Assembly: GCA_017409825.1 (NCBI GenBank) | Contig: JAFQRZ010000032.1 | Coordinates: 1-54,738, forward strand | Length of the DNA stretch: 54,738 nucleotides | Direction of reading: 5' to 3' | Source: Agathobacter sp. | GTDB lineage: Bacteria > Bacillota > Clostridia > Lachnospirales > Lachnospiraceae | Part shown: positions 17,519-25,204 of the stretch, piece after piece | Position numbering within the stretch: the first letter of the stretch is position 1 | Layout of the letters: each line of letters opens with the position of its first letter | The notes under the pieces: model-generated | What the model was told of the DNA's origin: nothing | Seen by the model: only the letters and a program-made list of their open reading frames with translations | Databases searched by the model: none | Made by a program: the position numbers and the translations under genes

Positions 17519-17588
17519 CTCGATTATCGAGTTTCCTTAGTTAAATTATATTCTCGATTATCGAGTTTGTCAATATCGAATATCGAGA
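17519..17588 (-). promoter_or_regulatory. PadR operon promoter with operator palindromes
   Basis: On the minus strand a consensus TTGACA (17568-17573), a 17-bp spacer and TATAAT (17545-17550) form a near-ideal promoter. The 13-bp palindrome CTCGATAATCGAG lies inside the spacer (17553-17565) and occurs again just before the ribosome site (17519-17531). A related half-site cluster lies upstream (17574-17588). A repressor bound to the spacer copy would block RNA polymerase directly. Confidence 0.85.
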
Positions 17589-17605
17589 ATAACCAAAAAT
17601 AATTA

Positions 17606-17623
17606 GGCGAGCCAAAGCTCGCC
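17606..17623 (-). terminator. Terminator after the cysteine desulfidase-like gene
   Basis: Stem GGCGAGC (17606-17612) with GCTCGCC (17617-17623) and a four-base loop, 8 bp past the stop. It is followed on the minus strand by TAATTATTTTT. Confidence 0.8.
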
Positions 17624-17630
17624 CAACCTA

Positions 17631-18905
17631 TTATTCCAACATAATTTTAATGATTTCCTTATCTGTTCCAGCCATACCCTCTCTTGCCAACTGTCCAACA
17701 TTTGCAATGGTATTCTCTACGCCCTTGGTAATGATTCCGTCACCACCGTAGAACTGCTGCCCATTACGATACATCTCGTATCCAAGGATACCGCTTTCAA
17801 CTGCCATAGCAATCTTCGCTGCACAGGAGGATTTCGCTCCATCACAAATCGTTCCCGAAAGGATAGCCAAGGAATTTACAATCGTATGTGCAACTTCCTT
17901 GAAACCACCTCCATAAAGGTAAGCAATCCCTGCACCAGCACCACAGCCCGCACTGATGGCTCCGCAATATGCAGAAAGACAACCAATACCCGTTTTCAAA
18001 TGTGTCGTAATCAAATCCGAAAGCACCAATGCACGAAGCATTTCTTCTTCGGATTTACCTAATTCTCTCGCATAAATCACGATTGGAATCGATGCTGTCA
18101 TACCCTGATTGCCACTGCCTGAAATAATACAAACCGGAAGCTCACAGCCGTTCATACGTGCATCCGAGCCTGCTGCAGCATAAGCTCTTGCTTTGTCTGC
18201 CAAGCTGCAATCTCCGTTCTTGTAAATAACTTTTCCGATGCAGGCACCATAATTATTCTTAATGCCTTCTTCTGCAATCGCCATATTGCAGGAAATCTGA
18301 CGTTCCAAAAGTTCACGCACATCATCCAAATTCACTTCGTCTGCAAACTTTGCGATATTTTCTACTGTCAAAAGGGTACGGTCTGTCTTGATACCGCCGT
18401 CCTCTTCCTCAGCTTCGTTGCGCACCAAAACTTCACCATTCTTTTCCACATATACTAAATTGGTATGTCTGTCCAACAAACGAACCGTAACCGAATCGGT
18501 ATCATTTTTCATCTGAATCAAAATCTCGAAAATATGTGTCGTATCTAATTCTTTCACATCAATCGGACATGTTTCCAACAAAGCTTTCATCGCAGGGACA
18601 TCTTCTTCTGTCAAAGAAGACAATACTTCTAATACCAATTCTGGCTTATTTGCCACGGTTCCAGCTGCAACTGCTGCTGGAATCCCATGCATACCACCTG
18701 TGGCTGGAACCACAACACTCTTTGTATTTTTGATGATATTTCCACTCAGACCGATACGAATTTCCGTTGGGGCATTGCTCAAATAACTACGTGCAATTGA
18801 CGCACTATACGCGATTGCGATAGGCTCGGTACAGCCCATAGCCAGACGCAATTCCTCTTTTAAAATATCACAGTATACCTGATAAATTTCTTTTGTAAGA
18901 CTCAT
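17631..18905 (-). CDS. L-cysteine desulfidase / UPF0597 (CyuA/YhaM-like)
   Basis: Protein of 424 residues of the serine dehydratase alpha-like fold. It should break down L-cysteine to pyruvate, ammonia and sulfide using an iron-sulfur cluster. Visible marks are LAMGCTEP near the N-terminus, the SGSGNQG loop, CGAISAGCGAGAG and GTICDGAKSSCA near the C-terminus; these cysteines are the probable cluster and catalytic residues. The ATG at 18905 has GGAG six bases upstream; an upstream TTG is less likely. The gene is alone, with a terminator-like hairpin in its leader. An L-serine dehydratase activity cannot be excluded. Confidence 0.88.
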   Translation of the reverse strand: MSLTKEIYQVYCDILKEELRLAMGCTEPIAIAYSASIARSYLSNAPTEIRIGLSGNIIKNTKSVVVPATGGMHGIPAAVAAGTVANKPELVLEVLSSLTEEDVPAMKALLETCPIDVKELDTTHIFEILIQMKNDTDSVTVRLLDRHTNLVYVEKNGEVLVRNEAEEEDGGIKTDRTLLTVENIAKFADEVNLDDVRELLERQISCNMAIAEEGIKNNYGACIGKVIYKNGDCSLADKARAYAAAGSDARMNGCELPVCIISGSGNQGMTASIPIVIYARELGKSEEEMLRALVLSDLITTHLKTGIGCLSAYCGAISAGCGAGAGIAYLYGGGFKEVAHTIVNSLAILSGTICDGAKSSCAAKIAMAVESGILGYEMYRNGQQFYGGDGIITKGVENTIANVGQLAREGMAGTDKEIIKIMLE

Positions 18906-18931
18906 GTTACACTCCAATTATTCTTAATCAT

Positions 18932-18970
18932 AAAAAAACTCGTGCATAACCAATCCTAGTTCCACGAGTT
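18932..18970 (-). terminator. Leader terminator (attenuator) before the cysteine desulfidase-like gene
   Basis: On the minus strand AACTCGTG (18963-18970) pairs with CACGAGTT (18937-18944) and runs into seven T's (18932-18938). It lies between the promoter and the start codon. An ATG in the hairpin opens a seven-codon frame (MHEFFYD) preceded by AGGA, a possible leader peptide. No upstream minus-strand gene needs this terminator, so it probably regulates the gene behind it. Confidence 0.65.
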
Positions 18971-18979
18971 ATTTGATAT

Positions 18980-18988
18980 ATTATATCA
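18980..18988 (-). promoter_or_regulatory. Extended -10 promoter of the cysteine desulfidase-like gene
   Basis: TGATATAAT on the minus strand, with a perfect -10 (18980-18985) and the TG extension; the -35 is T-rich and weak. Transcription would start within about 10 bp of the leader hairpin. Confidence 0.5.
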
Positions 18989-19025
18989 CATATTCTCTCA
19001 TAAAAAATCTTTTTTCACAAAAAAG

Positions 19026-19052
19026 TTAAGATTTCTGCAAACCCGCCGATAT
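19026..19052 (+). promoter_or_regulatory. Sigma-28 (SigD/FliA) type promoter
   Basis: TTAAGATT (19026-19033), an 11-bp spacer and GCCGATAT (19045-19052) match the motility sigma factor consensus (TAAAGTTT, 11 bp, GCCGATAA) in 13 of 16 positions by my count. It reads toward the gene at 19218, which places that gene in the flagellar late-gene regulon. Confidence 0.75.
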
Positions 19053-19217
19053 AGAGTTTACATAGGTTATGGATCCAACCGAAAATACAACAAATTGGAC
19101 AACTCAGGGATGACACTGTAGAAAATGGACTTTTCTTACAGCCGTCGTCCTTTTTCTTTTCCAATGAAAGGAGTCAACGAAAAAGAATACCGTCCTAGAA
19201 AGAAAGAGGATGATATT

Positions 19218-20399
19218 TTGATAATTCAAACAAGTTCCGTTGGCACAAATGCCAGCAGACGTTATAACTATCAGCAATTAAGCTATGCCGAGCATAGCGA
19301 ATGGGACAACGCAACAGGTGCTTTTTCGAAAGAAATCTGTAGCAATGCACTGTACGCAAATGAGCAGTCCTACTCCCGAAATGGAGCAATGTGTACACCT
19401 CCGCAAAAAGAGCTCGATGCCGCAGAATACAGCACGCCAACAGATGATGAAACAGAAGGCGCTTCGAATACTTCTGCCAATTCTGAAATGGACGCTCTCC
19501 TAAAACGCTTTGGACCACTTCAGATGAAAGGTATCCCTACGGTACAAGACCGATTAGAAATGGTACGTGATATTCAGCAAAGAAGTCTGGATTACCTGAT
19601 ACGAATCTTGTTTGGCGAGGATGAAAAATATGTCAAGGACATAAACACACTTGAACGTACCTCTAGTCCTGGCGAACAAAGTGCTAACAATCCGATTACG
19701 ATGCTTGCCAACGAAATGGGGCAGAACCTAGGCACAGGCTGGAGTCACTACTCCTTCTACTACTGCGCAGAACATGAAACCACCTGTTTCGACACACAGG
19801 GAACCGCTATCACCGCAGATGGTAGAAGTCTAAGCTTTAACATCAGTCTGGAAATGTCTCGTTCCTTTGTGGAAATGGCAGAAGAAAAAATCGATTTCGG
19901 GCAGCCACGCCTTTGCGACCCACTGGTTATTAATCTAAATACCAATGTTGCCAGTGTTTCTGACCAGAAATTCTTTTTTGACATAGACGCAGATGGGGAA
20001 AAAGATGAGATTTCCATGTTAGGTAAAAACAGCGGCTACCTCGCCCTTGACAATAATGCGGATGGCATTATCAACGATGGCAGCGAACTTTTCGGTACGC
20101 AAAGCGGCAATGGTTTTAAAGACTTGCTCGCTCATGATGAGGATGGCAATGGCTGGATTGACGAGGCTGACTCCATATTCCAGAAACTCAAAATCTGGAC
20201 CATGGATGAAAATGGCATCTCCACCCTGCTCGACCTAAAAGAATCTGGTGTAGGTGCGATTTATCTCGGTTATGAAAACACCGAATTCTCGCTCAAAAAT
20301 ACTTCAAATGAAACAAATGCTGTGATTCAGAAAACCGGACTTTTCCTCTATGAAAACGGGAACTCCGGCACAGTACAGCAGATGGATTTGGCGGTGTAA
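19218..20399 (+). CDS. Protein with EF-hand/dockerin-like calcium loops, flagellar regulon candidate
   Basis: Protein of 393 residues. The N-terminal half is polar with no signal peptide. The C-terminal part holds three calcium-loop-like motifs in a row: DIDADGEKDE, DNNADGIINDGSELFG and DEDGNGWIDEAD, then a beta-rich tail. This arrangement is seen in exported calcium-binding proteins of motile bacteria, but I know no function. Start: the frame is open from an ATG at 19125 with a poor site. The TTG at 19218 has AGAGGA seven bases upstream (19205-19210) and gives an N-terminus (MIIQTSSVGTNASRRY) that fits better, so I prefer it. It is driven by the sigma-28 type promoter and its 3' end overlaps the convergent gene by 52 bp. 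Confidence 0.7.
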   Translation: MIIQTSSVGTNASRRYNYQQLSYAEHSEWDNATGAFSKEICSNALYANEQSYSRNGAMCTPPQKELDAAEYSTPTDDETEGASNTSANSEMDALLKRFGPLQMKGIPTVQDRLEMVRDIQQRSLDYLIRILFGEDEKYVKDINTLERTSSPGEQSANNPITMLANEMGQNLGTGWSHYSFYYCAEHETTCFDTQGTAITADGRSLSFNISLEMSRSFVEMAEEKIDFGQPRLCDPLVINLNTNVASVSDQKFFFDIDADGEKDEISMLGKNSGYLALDNNADGIINDGSELFGTQSGNGFKDLLAHDEDGNGWIDEADSIFQKLKIWTMDENGISTLLDLKESGVGAIYLGYENTEFSLKNTSNETNAVIQKTGLFLYENGNSGTVQQMDLAV

Positions 20400-21283
20400 A
20401 TCACCGCCCCATCTGTTTCCATGATAATCGTTCCCAATTCATCGTTTCGCAAAATTTCTACTTGATACTCATTCAATAGTTCTACCACTTCTTTGTGTGG
20501 ATGCCCATAGTCATTGTCCTTCCCACAGCTTATCACCGCATATTCTGGCGACGTTGCTTCCAAAAACGCCTCTGATGTAGAATCCGAAGAACCATGATGC
20601 CCTACCGAAAGCACCTCACAATCCAAATCCATGCCCGACGCAATCATGGCACTTTCGCTATAATAATCTGCATCTCCTGTAAAAATGAAATCGCTTTCAC
20701 CATAGCTTAATTTGATGGCAACCGAATTTGCATTACTGTCATCCATTATTTCTGCCGGAGCCAAAATCGTTATCACAGCCTCGCCAAACGGATATTTCGT
20801 TCCCACCGAAGGATGCCGCACGGTTTCCCCTTCTTTTGCAACCGCATTCTGGAATGAGGTATACAATTTACTATCGTGGACATAATCACTACCGATTACG
20901 TTTTTCACATCAAACGCATACAAGCACCCTATCAGACCACTGACATGGTCTGCATCATAATGGCTGCTAATCAGATAGTCAATTTCCGTAATTCCCTGCT
21001 CTTGCAGATATGCCACCACAAAGCTCGATGTATCCCGACCTCCACCATCGTAGATAAGCACCTCATCTCCCAGCTCGACCAGAATACTCAAGCCTTGACC
21101 TACGTCAAGGAAATGAACTTGCATAGATTCTTTGATATCTAGATCAATATTTATCTGTGCATCCTGCTCCCAAAGGCTTCGTAGCTCTGTACTAAAATTG
21201 ATTACAATATTAGAAAGAAAAATAATTCCTCCAGCTATAACAAATGCGAAAAACTCCCTCTTTTTCCTGTACCTTTTTCTCAT
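20348..21283 (-). CDS. Membrane-anchored metallo-beta-lactamase-fold hydrolase (ComEC C-domain-like)
   Basis: Protein of 311 residues. A basic N-terminus and one membrane helix (about 11-30) are followed by a metallo-beta-lactamase domain with HFLDVGQG, the metal motif SHYDADH, a GDAD metal ligand and GHHGS. This set is typical of the hydrolase domain of the DNA-uptake protein ComEC and of stand-alone relatives, which may act on nucleic acids or phosphodiesters outside the cell. The channel part of ComEC is absent. It follows the PBECR4-like gene by 17 bp and may be co-transcribed. The ribosome site is weak. The substrate is not known. Confidence 0.85.
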   Translation of the reverse strand: MRKRYRKKREFFAFVIAGGIIFLSNIVINFSTELRSLWEQDAQINIDLDIKESMQVHFLDVGQGLSILVELGDEVLIYDGGGRDTSSFVVAYLQEQGITEIDYLISSHYDADHVSGLIGCLYAFDVKNVIGSDYVHDSKLYTSFQNAVAKEGETVRHPSVGTKYPFGEAVITILAPAEIMDDSNANSVAIKLSYGESDFIFTGDADYYSESAMIASGMDLDCEVLSVGHHGSSDSTSEAFLEATSPEYAVISCGKDNDYGHPHKEVVELLNEYQVEILRNDELGTIIMETDGAVIYTAKSICCTVPEFPFS

Positions 21284-21300
21284 AATATTATTACACCATT

Positions 21301-21915
21301 CTATCTTATGTCATTTAACTGAAAATTCTTGTGTTTATACAAAACTCTTGATGCACCATCTTTAATTTTCTCTTTGTACATCCAATATAATGCATTTCCA
21401 CTGTACACAATATTCTTCTTTAAGAAGAAAGATTTCACACAATAACTATCTGCGTCCTCCTTTCTTCTAGCTAAGAAAATATACACTGTTTTGTGACTAT
21501 TTTTTAATTTACTCTCAATTATATACTCTGCATCTATTTTTGATTTCAAATAAATATCATCGCTCACACAAAATATTCTAATCAAATTATCTGTGTCTAA
21601 ATACTTCTCCAAATAACACAATTCTTCTATTCTAGATTTAACGTCGACTTCAGAATTACGACTATTATAATGCTTACTTTTCTGCAAACACTCATCCGAA
21701 ATACATTTTTCTTCTAAAATACTATATAAAGTTGTTTTTCTATTTCTTGGAATCGCTAGATCGGATAAGTACTGTAATCCAGCTAGATGAAAGAAATCTG
21801 TTTCTTGAAAATTTAGATGAATTTCTCGTGTTTTTCTTTGGAAAGATACGATGAATTTATATGAAACATCACACAACTGCTGAAAATTTAGTGCGCATTC
21901 CATTATTTTATCCAT
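21301..21915 (-). CDS. PBECR4-like nuclease-fold protein
   Basis: Protein of 204 residues that fits the PBECR4 pattern (phage Barnase-EndoU-ColicinE5/D-RelE-like nuclease family) as I recall it: FIVSFQRKTREI, then FFHLAGLQYLSD, a charged middle, VYIFLARR, YCVKSFF and a closing MYKEKI. The family is found in phage and mobile contexts and is predicted to cut RNA, but activity has not been shown to my knowledge. There is no signal peptide. AAAGGA precedes the ATG. An intrinsic terminator lies only 17-21 bp upstream of the start and no other promoter fits between, so expression must come from read-through of the RNA leader at 21932-22118. The assignment is from memory of motifs. Confidence 0.6.
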   Translation of the reverse strand: MDKIMECALNFQQLCDVSYKFIVSFQRKTREIHLNFQETDFFHLAGLQYLSDLAIPRNRKTTLYSILEEKCISDECLQKSKHYNSRNSEVDVKSRIEELCYLEKYLDTDNLIRIFCVSDDIYLKSKIDAEYIIESKLKNSHKTVYIFLARRKEDADSYCVKSFFLKKNIVYSGNALYWMYKEKIKDGASRVLYKHKNFQLNDIR

Positions 21916-21931
21916 ATCTCTTTTCCTTTGT

Positions 21932-21958
21932 AAAAAGACCTTGCATAAAGCAAGGTCT
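21932..21958 (-). terminator. Intrinsic terminator between leader RNA and PBECR4-like gene
   Basis: Nine-pair stem AGACCTTGC (21950-21958 read on minus) with GCAAGGTCT (21936-21944) and a five-base loop, followed by T5 on the minus strand. It ends about 16 bp before the ATG at 21915. Confidence 0.8.
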
Positions 21959-22118
21959 CTATATTCAAATCACAACTTTCTTTCGCTTAAGCTAGATGGA
22001 TTATGGTAAGTTGCCACCTTTGTAAGTCTCCATATGCACCGCTTTCCATCACGGATTATATTTCATCGACACATAATGCATTTAAGGAGTATGCTTCTCC
22101 TGAAATCTAATGATTTCT
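21932..22118 (-). ncRNA. Candidate structured leader or stand-alone RNA (about 185 nt)
   Basis: The segment is bounded by a strong promoter and an intrinsic terminator on the minus strand and has no plausible gene. Its ends pair (22111-22116 with 21967-21972, extended by a few more pairs). Inside are a perfect five-pair hairpin (22085-22101), a GAUGGA/UCCAUC pairing option and a GGU...ACC hairpin. The plan is promoter, closed RNA domain, terminator, then the PBECR4-like gene. It could be a riboswitch-type attenuator, a stand-alone RNA such as 6S, or an RNA partner of the protein. I do not recognise a known riboswitch core. Confidence 0.6.
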
Positions 22119-22124
22119 ATAATT

Positions 22125-22153
22125 ATAGTATGCAACATTCTATCAAAAGTCAA
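22125..22153 (-). promoter_or_regulatory. Promoter of the leader RNA
   Basis: TTGACT (22148-22153), a 17-bp spacer and TACTAT (22125-22130) on the minus strand; a perfect TATAAT lies three bases further on (22122-22127). The transcript would start near 22118. Confidence 0.65.
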
Positions 22154-22172
22154 CAAAAAATATATTAAACTT

Positions 22173-22856
22173 TTATAAATACTCATACGTCGCTTTCACA
22201 TCCTCTGTATACTCTGGTGAGCAATTCGTATGGACATACCAGGTATCCATGCCAACACCCTGTGCACCTAAAATATCGCACGTTTGGTCATTGCCCAAAA
22301 ACAGGCTCTCCTCTGCTTTTAACCCCTCATTCTCCATCAACAAACGGAAAAATGCTGGATTTGGTTTCTTCATGCCATAATCCGAAGAAATATATATTTT
22401 GTCGAAATACTTCACAATATCGAGCGTCTCCATCTCATGATAGGTAAAGCTTCGCTGTGCATTGGACAACAGATAAACCTTTTTCCCATTCTCCTTCAGT
22501 TTCTGCAAAATCGGCAGACTCCACTCATACAGCCGCAAATGATAGGTCGAGGTATCACGGAAGAATCGGCAGGTCTCCAAAACAAGTGCTTCACTTGCCT
22601 CTACACCTTTATCTGCATAAAGCTTCGCAAACACCTTCTCGACCTGAATCTCTTCTGCCTTTTCCAACTCCTCATCCACATATTTGTGGTATCCACGACG
22701 AATACCGCCCGCAAAATAAAAGGCGCCATGCTGGCGATAAAATTTCGCCAACGCCTTCCATAGCTTCTTCTCACCCTCTTCGGTATGGATATCAATGATT
22801 GTGCCATATAAATCAAATATATAATTTTTATAATCTAAATTTACGGATACGTTCAT
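22173..22856 (-). CDS. HAD superfamily hydrolase (HAD-IA, YjjG-like)
   Basis: Cytoplasmic phosphatase-type protein of 227 residues. HAD motif I is FDLYGTIID, with the nucleophile Asp but Tyr where a second Asp is common, the form seen in several HAD-IA groups. Motif II is LLSNAQ, motif III Lys is in KKPNPAFF and motif IV is GNDQTCDILGA. A helical cap lies between motifs I and II. AGGAG precedes the ATG. Substrate unknown; nucleotide or sugar phosphates are usual. It is 52 bp downstream of the Card1-like gene in the same direction. Confidence 0.9.
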   Translation of the reverse strand: MNVSVNLDYKNYIFDLYGTIIDIHTEEGEKKLWKALAKFYRQHGAFYFAGGIRRGYHKYVDEELEKAEEIQVEKVFAKLYADKGVEASEALVLETCRFFRDTSTYHLRLYEWSLPILQKLKENGKKVYLLSNAQRSFTYHEMETLDIVKYFDKIYISSDYGMKKPNPAFFRLLMENEGLKAEESLFLGNDQTCDILGAQGVGMDTWYVHTNCSPEYTEDVKATYEYL

Positions 22857-22908
22857 TGGCTTCTCCTATATGGTTCTAATTATTTTATCCTACTTTTTCG
22901 CTTCAAGG

Positions 22909-24099
22909 CTAGCATTTGTCTTCTTTACCATAGTATCTTAATTCAATGTTCATTTCCTCAGCACGTTTTATATTTACTTCCTTCATCGGATGTACTAAAG
23001 ACAAGACCTTTTGGGCATACTTTCCACCAAATCGATTCGCTACGGTTGAAAGCTCATACATTGGTTCAAGTGCCTGTCCTTCATCCATTTTTCCACCTTT
23101 ACAAGAAATGAAGACCGGAACATTCCCCTTGATACTAATGACATCTACTTCATTCAATACGTCTTTGCCTCTTTCCTTGTGCTCTACTCCATCCCAGTCA
23201 ATCATTATACTCTGTTTGCAATCAAACGATTGCTTTTTCATCATTTGATAAGTGTGCAGTTCCAATACATTTCCCGCTTTTATCAAACAACGCTTCATAT
23301 CTTCGCTATCATAAAAGAAAGAAATTCTCTTACGCACCGGTTCATTTTCTTCCGACACAGTCGTAATACGCAATTTGTGTATTGACTCCGTATCTTGAAT
23401 CGCAGCGAGATAATTTTCAAAATCTACAAAATCTGCCACTTTCCCACTATCTACAATAGCATCTGCGTACAAGGTTTTAGTACCCAATGTACCGCTCAAC
23501 AGCTCTGCGTATTTGTTCCACATCTCCTTATAATCACAAAGCACATCCCAAAGTAATTCCGTCTTTTTTATAAATGTCGCATTACTGGTATCCATTTCCC
23601 CTGACACTTTCTTAGAAGAAATGACAGCACCCTTCATCTTGATGTAGGTATCCAAATCCAATGCTACTTTTTTCTTTTTCAACTCTGTATAGGTACTAAT
23701 CGGATCCGCATCGTCCGTGTTCATTTCATGGATTTCGTCCGTAATAATATCATATTGATGAATTGGCAGACTATATTCCTTCGCCAACATTCCAAATGCC
23801 ACGAGAATCAAGCCTTCCCCACCTGTAATGTCGAAAAATATCTGGTTTCCAGCATTTGTCTCTTCGTCTACCACTTCACGTAATTTTTGCAGTATATCAT
23901 ACAAATCTGTTTTAGAAACATCCTTATACACGATTTCTTTTACATCACAGTAATCTCTCAAAAATTCCGCCGTTTTCTCTTTAAATCTTTCTGGCACATC
24001 TTCATAACCAATAAAAATCGTCTTGTCTACCTTGTGATGAAGCGCTGTGATGACATTTTCAATTTGCTCTGTATCTAAAAATTCGATATTTACGTACAT
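22909..24099 (-). CDS. Card1-like CARF-nuclease (DUF1887)
   Basis: Protein of 396 residues with the layout of Card1/Can2. An N-terminal CARF (Rossmann) domain (about 1-145) has FDITGGEGLI (89-98) as the ligand loop. A linker with winged-helix character follows, then a C-terminal restriction-type nuclease: AGNVLELHTY (E280), NEVDV (E317, D319) and FISCKGG (K334). In type III CRISPR defence Card1 binds cyclic tetra-adenylate and cuts DNA and RNA. The CARF loop lacks the usual Lys after GG, and SCK replaces ECK, which I recall as a common DUF1887 form. No CRISPR array, Cas10 or Cas effector gene is in the window. AGAGG precedes the ATG, and a -10 TATAAT at 24135-24140 may be its promoter. Confidence 0.82.
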   Translation of the reverse strand: MYVNIEFLDTEQIENVITALHHKVDKTIFIGYEDVPERFKEKTAEFLRDYCDVKEIVYKDVSKTDLYDILQKLREVVDEETNAGNQIFFDITGGEGLILVAFGMLAKEYSLPIHQYDIITDEIHEMNTDDADPISTYTELKKKKVALDLDTYIKMKGAVISSKKVSGEMDTSNATFIKKTELLWDVLCDYKEMWNKYAELLSGTLGTKTLYADAIVDSGKVADFVDFENYLAAIQDTESIHKLRITTVSEENEPVRKRISFFYDSEDMKRCLIKAGNVLELHTYQMMKKQSFDCKQSIMIDWDGVEHKERGKDVLNEVDVISIKGNVPVFISCKGGKMDEGQALEPMYELSTVANRFGGKYAQKVLSLVHPMKEVNIKRAEEMNIELRYYGKEDKC

Positions 24100-24196
24100 G
24101 ATTTACCTCTGTTTTTACATAATCTATTTTCTTAATTATAATCTACTACATCAAGAAATTCTACCCCATAAGTATTTTCTATAATTCTAAACTACT

Positions 24197-24234
24197 AAAA
24201 AAGCTGCCACACATTTTCATGTGTGGCAGCTTTT
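24197..24234 (-). terminator. tmRNA terminator
   Basis: A perfect 16-bp stem (24199-24214 with 24219-24234) and a TTTC/GAAA loop, directly behind the tmRNA 3' end and ending in a T-run on the minus strand. Confidence 0.9.
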
Positions 24235-24236
24235 AG

Positions 24237-24573
24237 TGGACTAGACGGGAGTCGAACCCGTGTCCGAAAACCAATTCCCTGTCCTTCTACGAGTGTAGTT
24301 TATCGTTTGACATTCCCTCCACCGTCCGAGGATAAACACCCTAACGGCTTTAGTAGCTTCATGATACGCCCACTGACTCAAAGCTTTGCCAGCGTCGTTT
24401 CCTACATAGTCGAAGCCTGGATCCTAATGTGTAGGTGCACTAGGTCAGACTGCCGCAATTAAGCAGCGTATGCTAAATTTTCTTCAGCGTTTATATTTAA
24501 GTTTGCCATTTCACGCATTGCATGCGACTCGCTTCTCCAGCTGCATGATCCCCGTCGAAACCATTACTAGCCC
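24237..24573 (-). ncRNA. ssrA: Transfer-messenger RNA
   Basis: The 5' end GGGCTAG (24567-24573) pairs with CTAGTCC (24238-24244) as the acceptor stem with one G-U pair. GGTTTCGACGGGG follows the 5' stem as usual, and the T-arm GGGTTCGACTCCC is at the 3' end. The tag frame starts with a GCA resume codon and encodes ANLNINAEENLAYAA, then TAA; the ending LAYAA differs from the common LALAA. After the discriminator A the genome reads CTA, so CCA must be added. It rescues stalled ribosomes with SmpB, whose gene is 49 bp upstream. Confidence 0.95.
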
Positions 24574-24622
24574 AAGATATTTATTTATGCTGACATTTTT
24601 TCTGCCAGTTGTCAAACGAGGT

Positions 24623-25093
24623 CTAGCCTCGCATAGACACCTTATAATCACGTTCCGCCTCACGTCGTTGGTCTTTCTTCGCGATATCCTGACGTTTATC
24701 GTAAAGTTTCTTACCTTTGGCAAGAGCGATTTGCACTTTAACAAGCCCATTACTTAAATACACTTCTACTGGTACGAGGGTGTAGCCTTTTTCCGCAATC
24801 TTGCCAATGAGCTTTTGAATTTCCTTTTTGTGAAGCAAAAGCTTCTTTGGACGAAGTGGGTCTTTGTTGAAGATATTTCCTTTTTCATAAGGGGTAACGT
24901 GCATACCATAGATGTACACCTCGCCGTTCTTGTCGATACGGACGAAGGATTCTTTGATACTACATTTTCCCATACGAATTGATTTTACTTCGGTACCATG
25001 AAGGGCGATGCCTGCTTCATAGATTTCTTCTAAGAAATATTCATGGTAAACCTTTTTGTTGTTGGCGATAAGTTTCTTGGCGCCCTTTTCCAT
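24623..25093 (-). CDS. smpB: SsrA-binding protein
   Basis: Protein of 156 residues that binds tmRNA and brings it to stalled ribosomes. It shows the family features: [28 protein letters not shown], the KLLLHKKEI stretch and a basic C-terminal tail ([16 protein letters not shown]) that enters the mRNA channel. The ATG at 25093 has AAAGGAGG upstream; the open frame extends six codons further but without support. It lies between rnr and ssrA, the standard order in Gram-positive bacteria. Confidence 0.97.
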   Translation of the reverse strand: MEKGAKKLIANNKKVYHEYFLEEIYEAGIALHGTEVKSIRMGKCSIKESFVRIDKNGEVYIYGMHVTPYEKGNIFNKDPLRPKKLLLHKKEIQKLIGKIAEKGYTLVPVEVYLSNGLVKVQIALAKGKKLYDKRQDIAKKDQRREAERDYKVSMRG

Positions 25094-25119
25094 GAGGCAT
25101 CCTCCTTTCAAAGTTTACA

Positions 25120-25146
25120 TATGTGGCTAGTGTTCCTAGCCACATA
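25120..25146. repeat. Perfect 11-bp inverted repeat upstream of smpB
   Basis: TATGTGGCTAG (25120-25130) and its complement (25136-25146) around a five-base loop, between rnr and smpB. There is no T-run after it on the minus strand, so it is more likely an RNA processing or stability element than a terminator. A second small hairpin, GATTTTTT/AAAAAATC, lies at about 25158-25175. Confidence 0.55.
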
Positions 25147-25204
25147 CGATAATAAACGATTTTTTATAAAAAATCAACTAAACTGCTAGTTCAATTTTAT
25201 AAAC

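Noticed and set aside
21932-22118. Classical type III toxin-antitoxin RNA
   Set aside because: No tandem repeats of 30-50 bases are present; only the gene order fits, so it is kept as a candidate RNA and not called an antitoxin.
22909-24233. CRISPR array near the Card1-like gene
   Set aside because: No repeat-spacer pattern was found here or elsewhere in the window.
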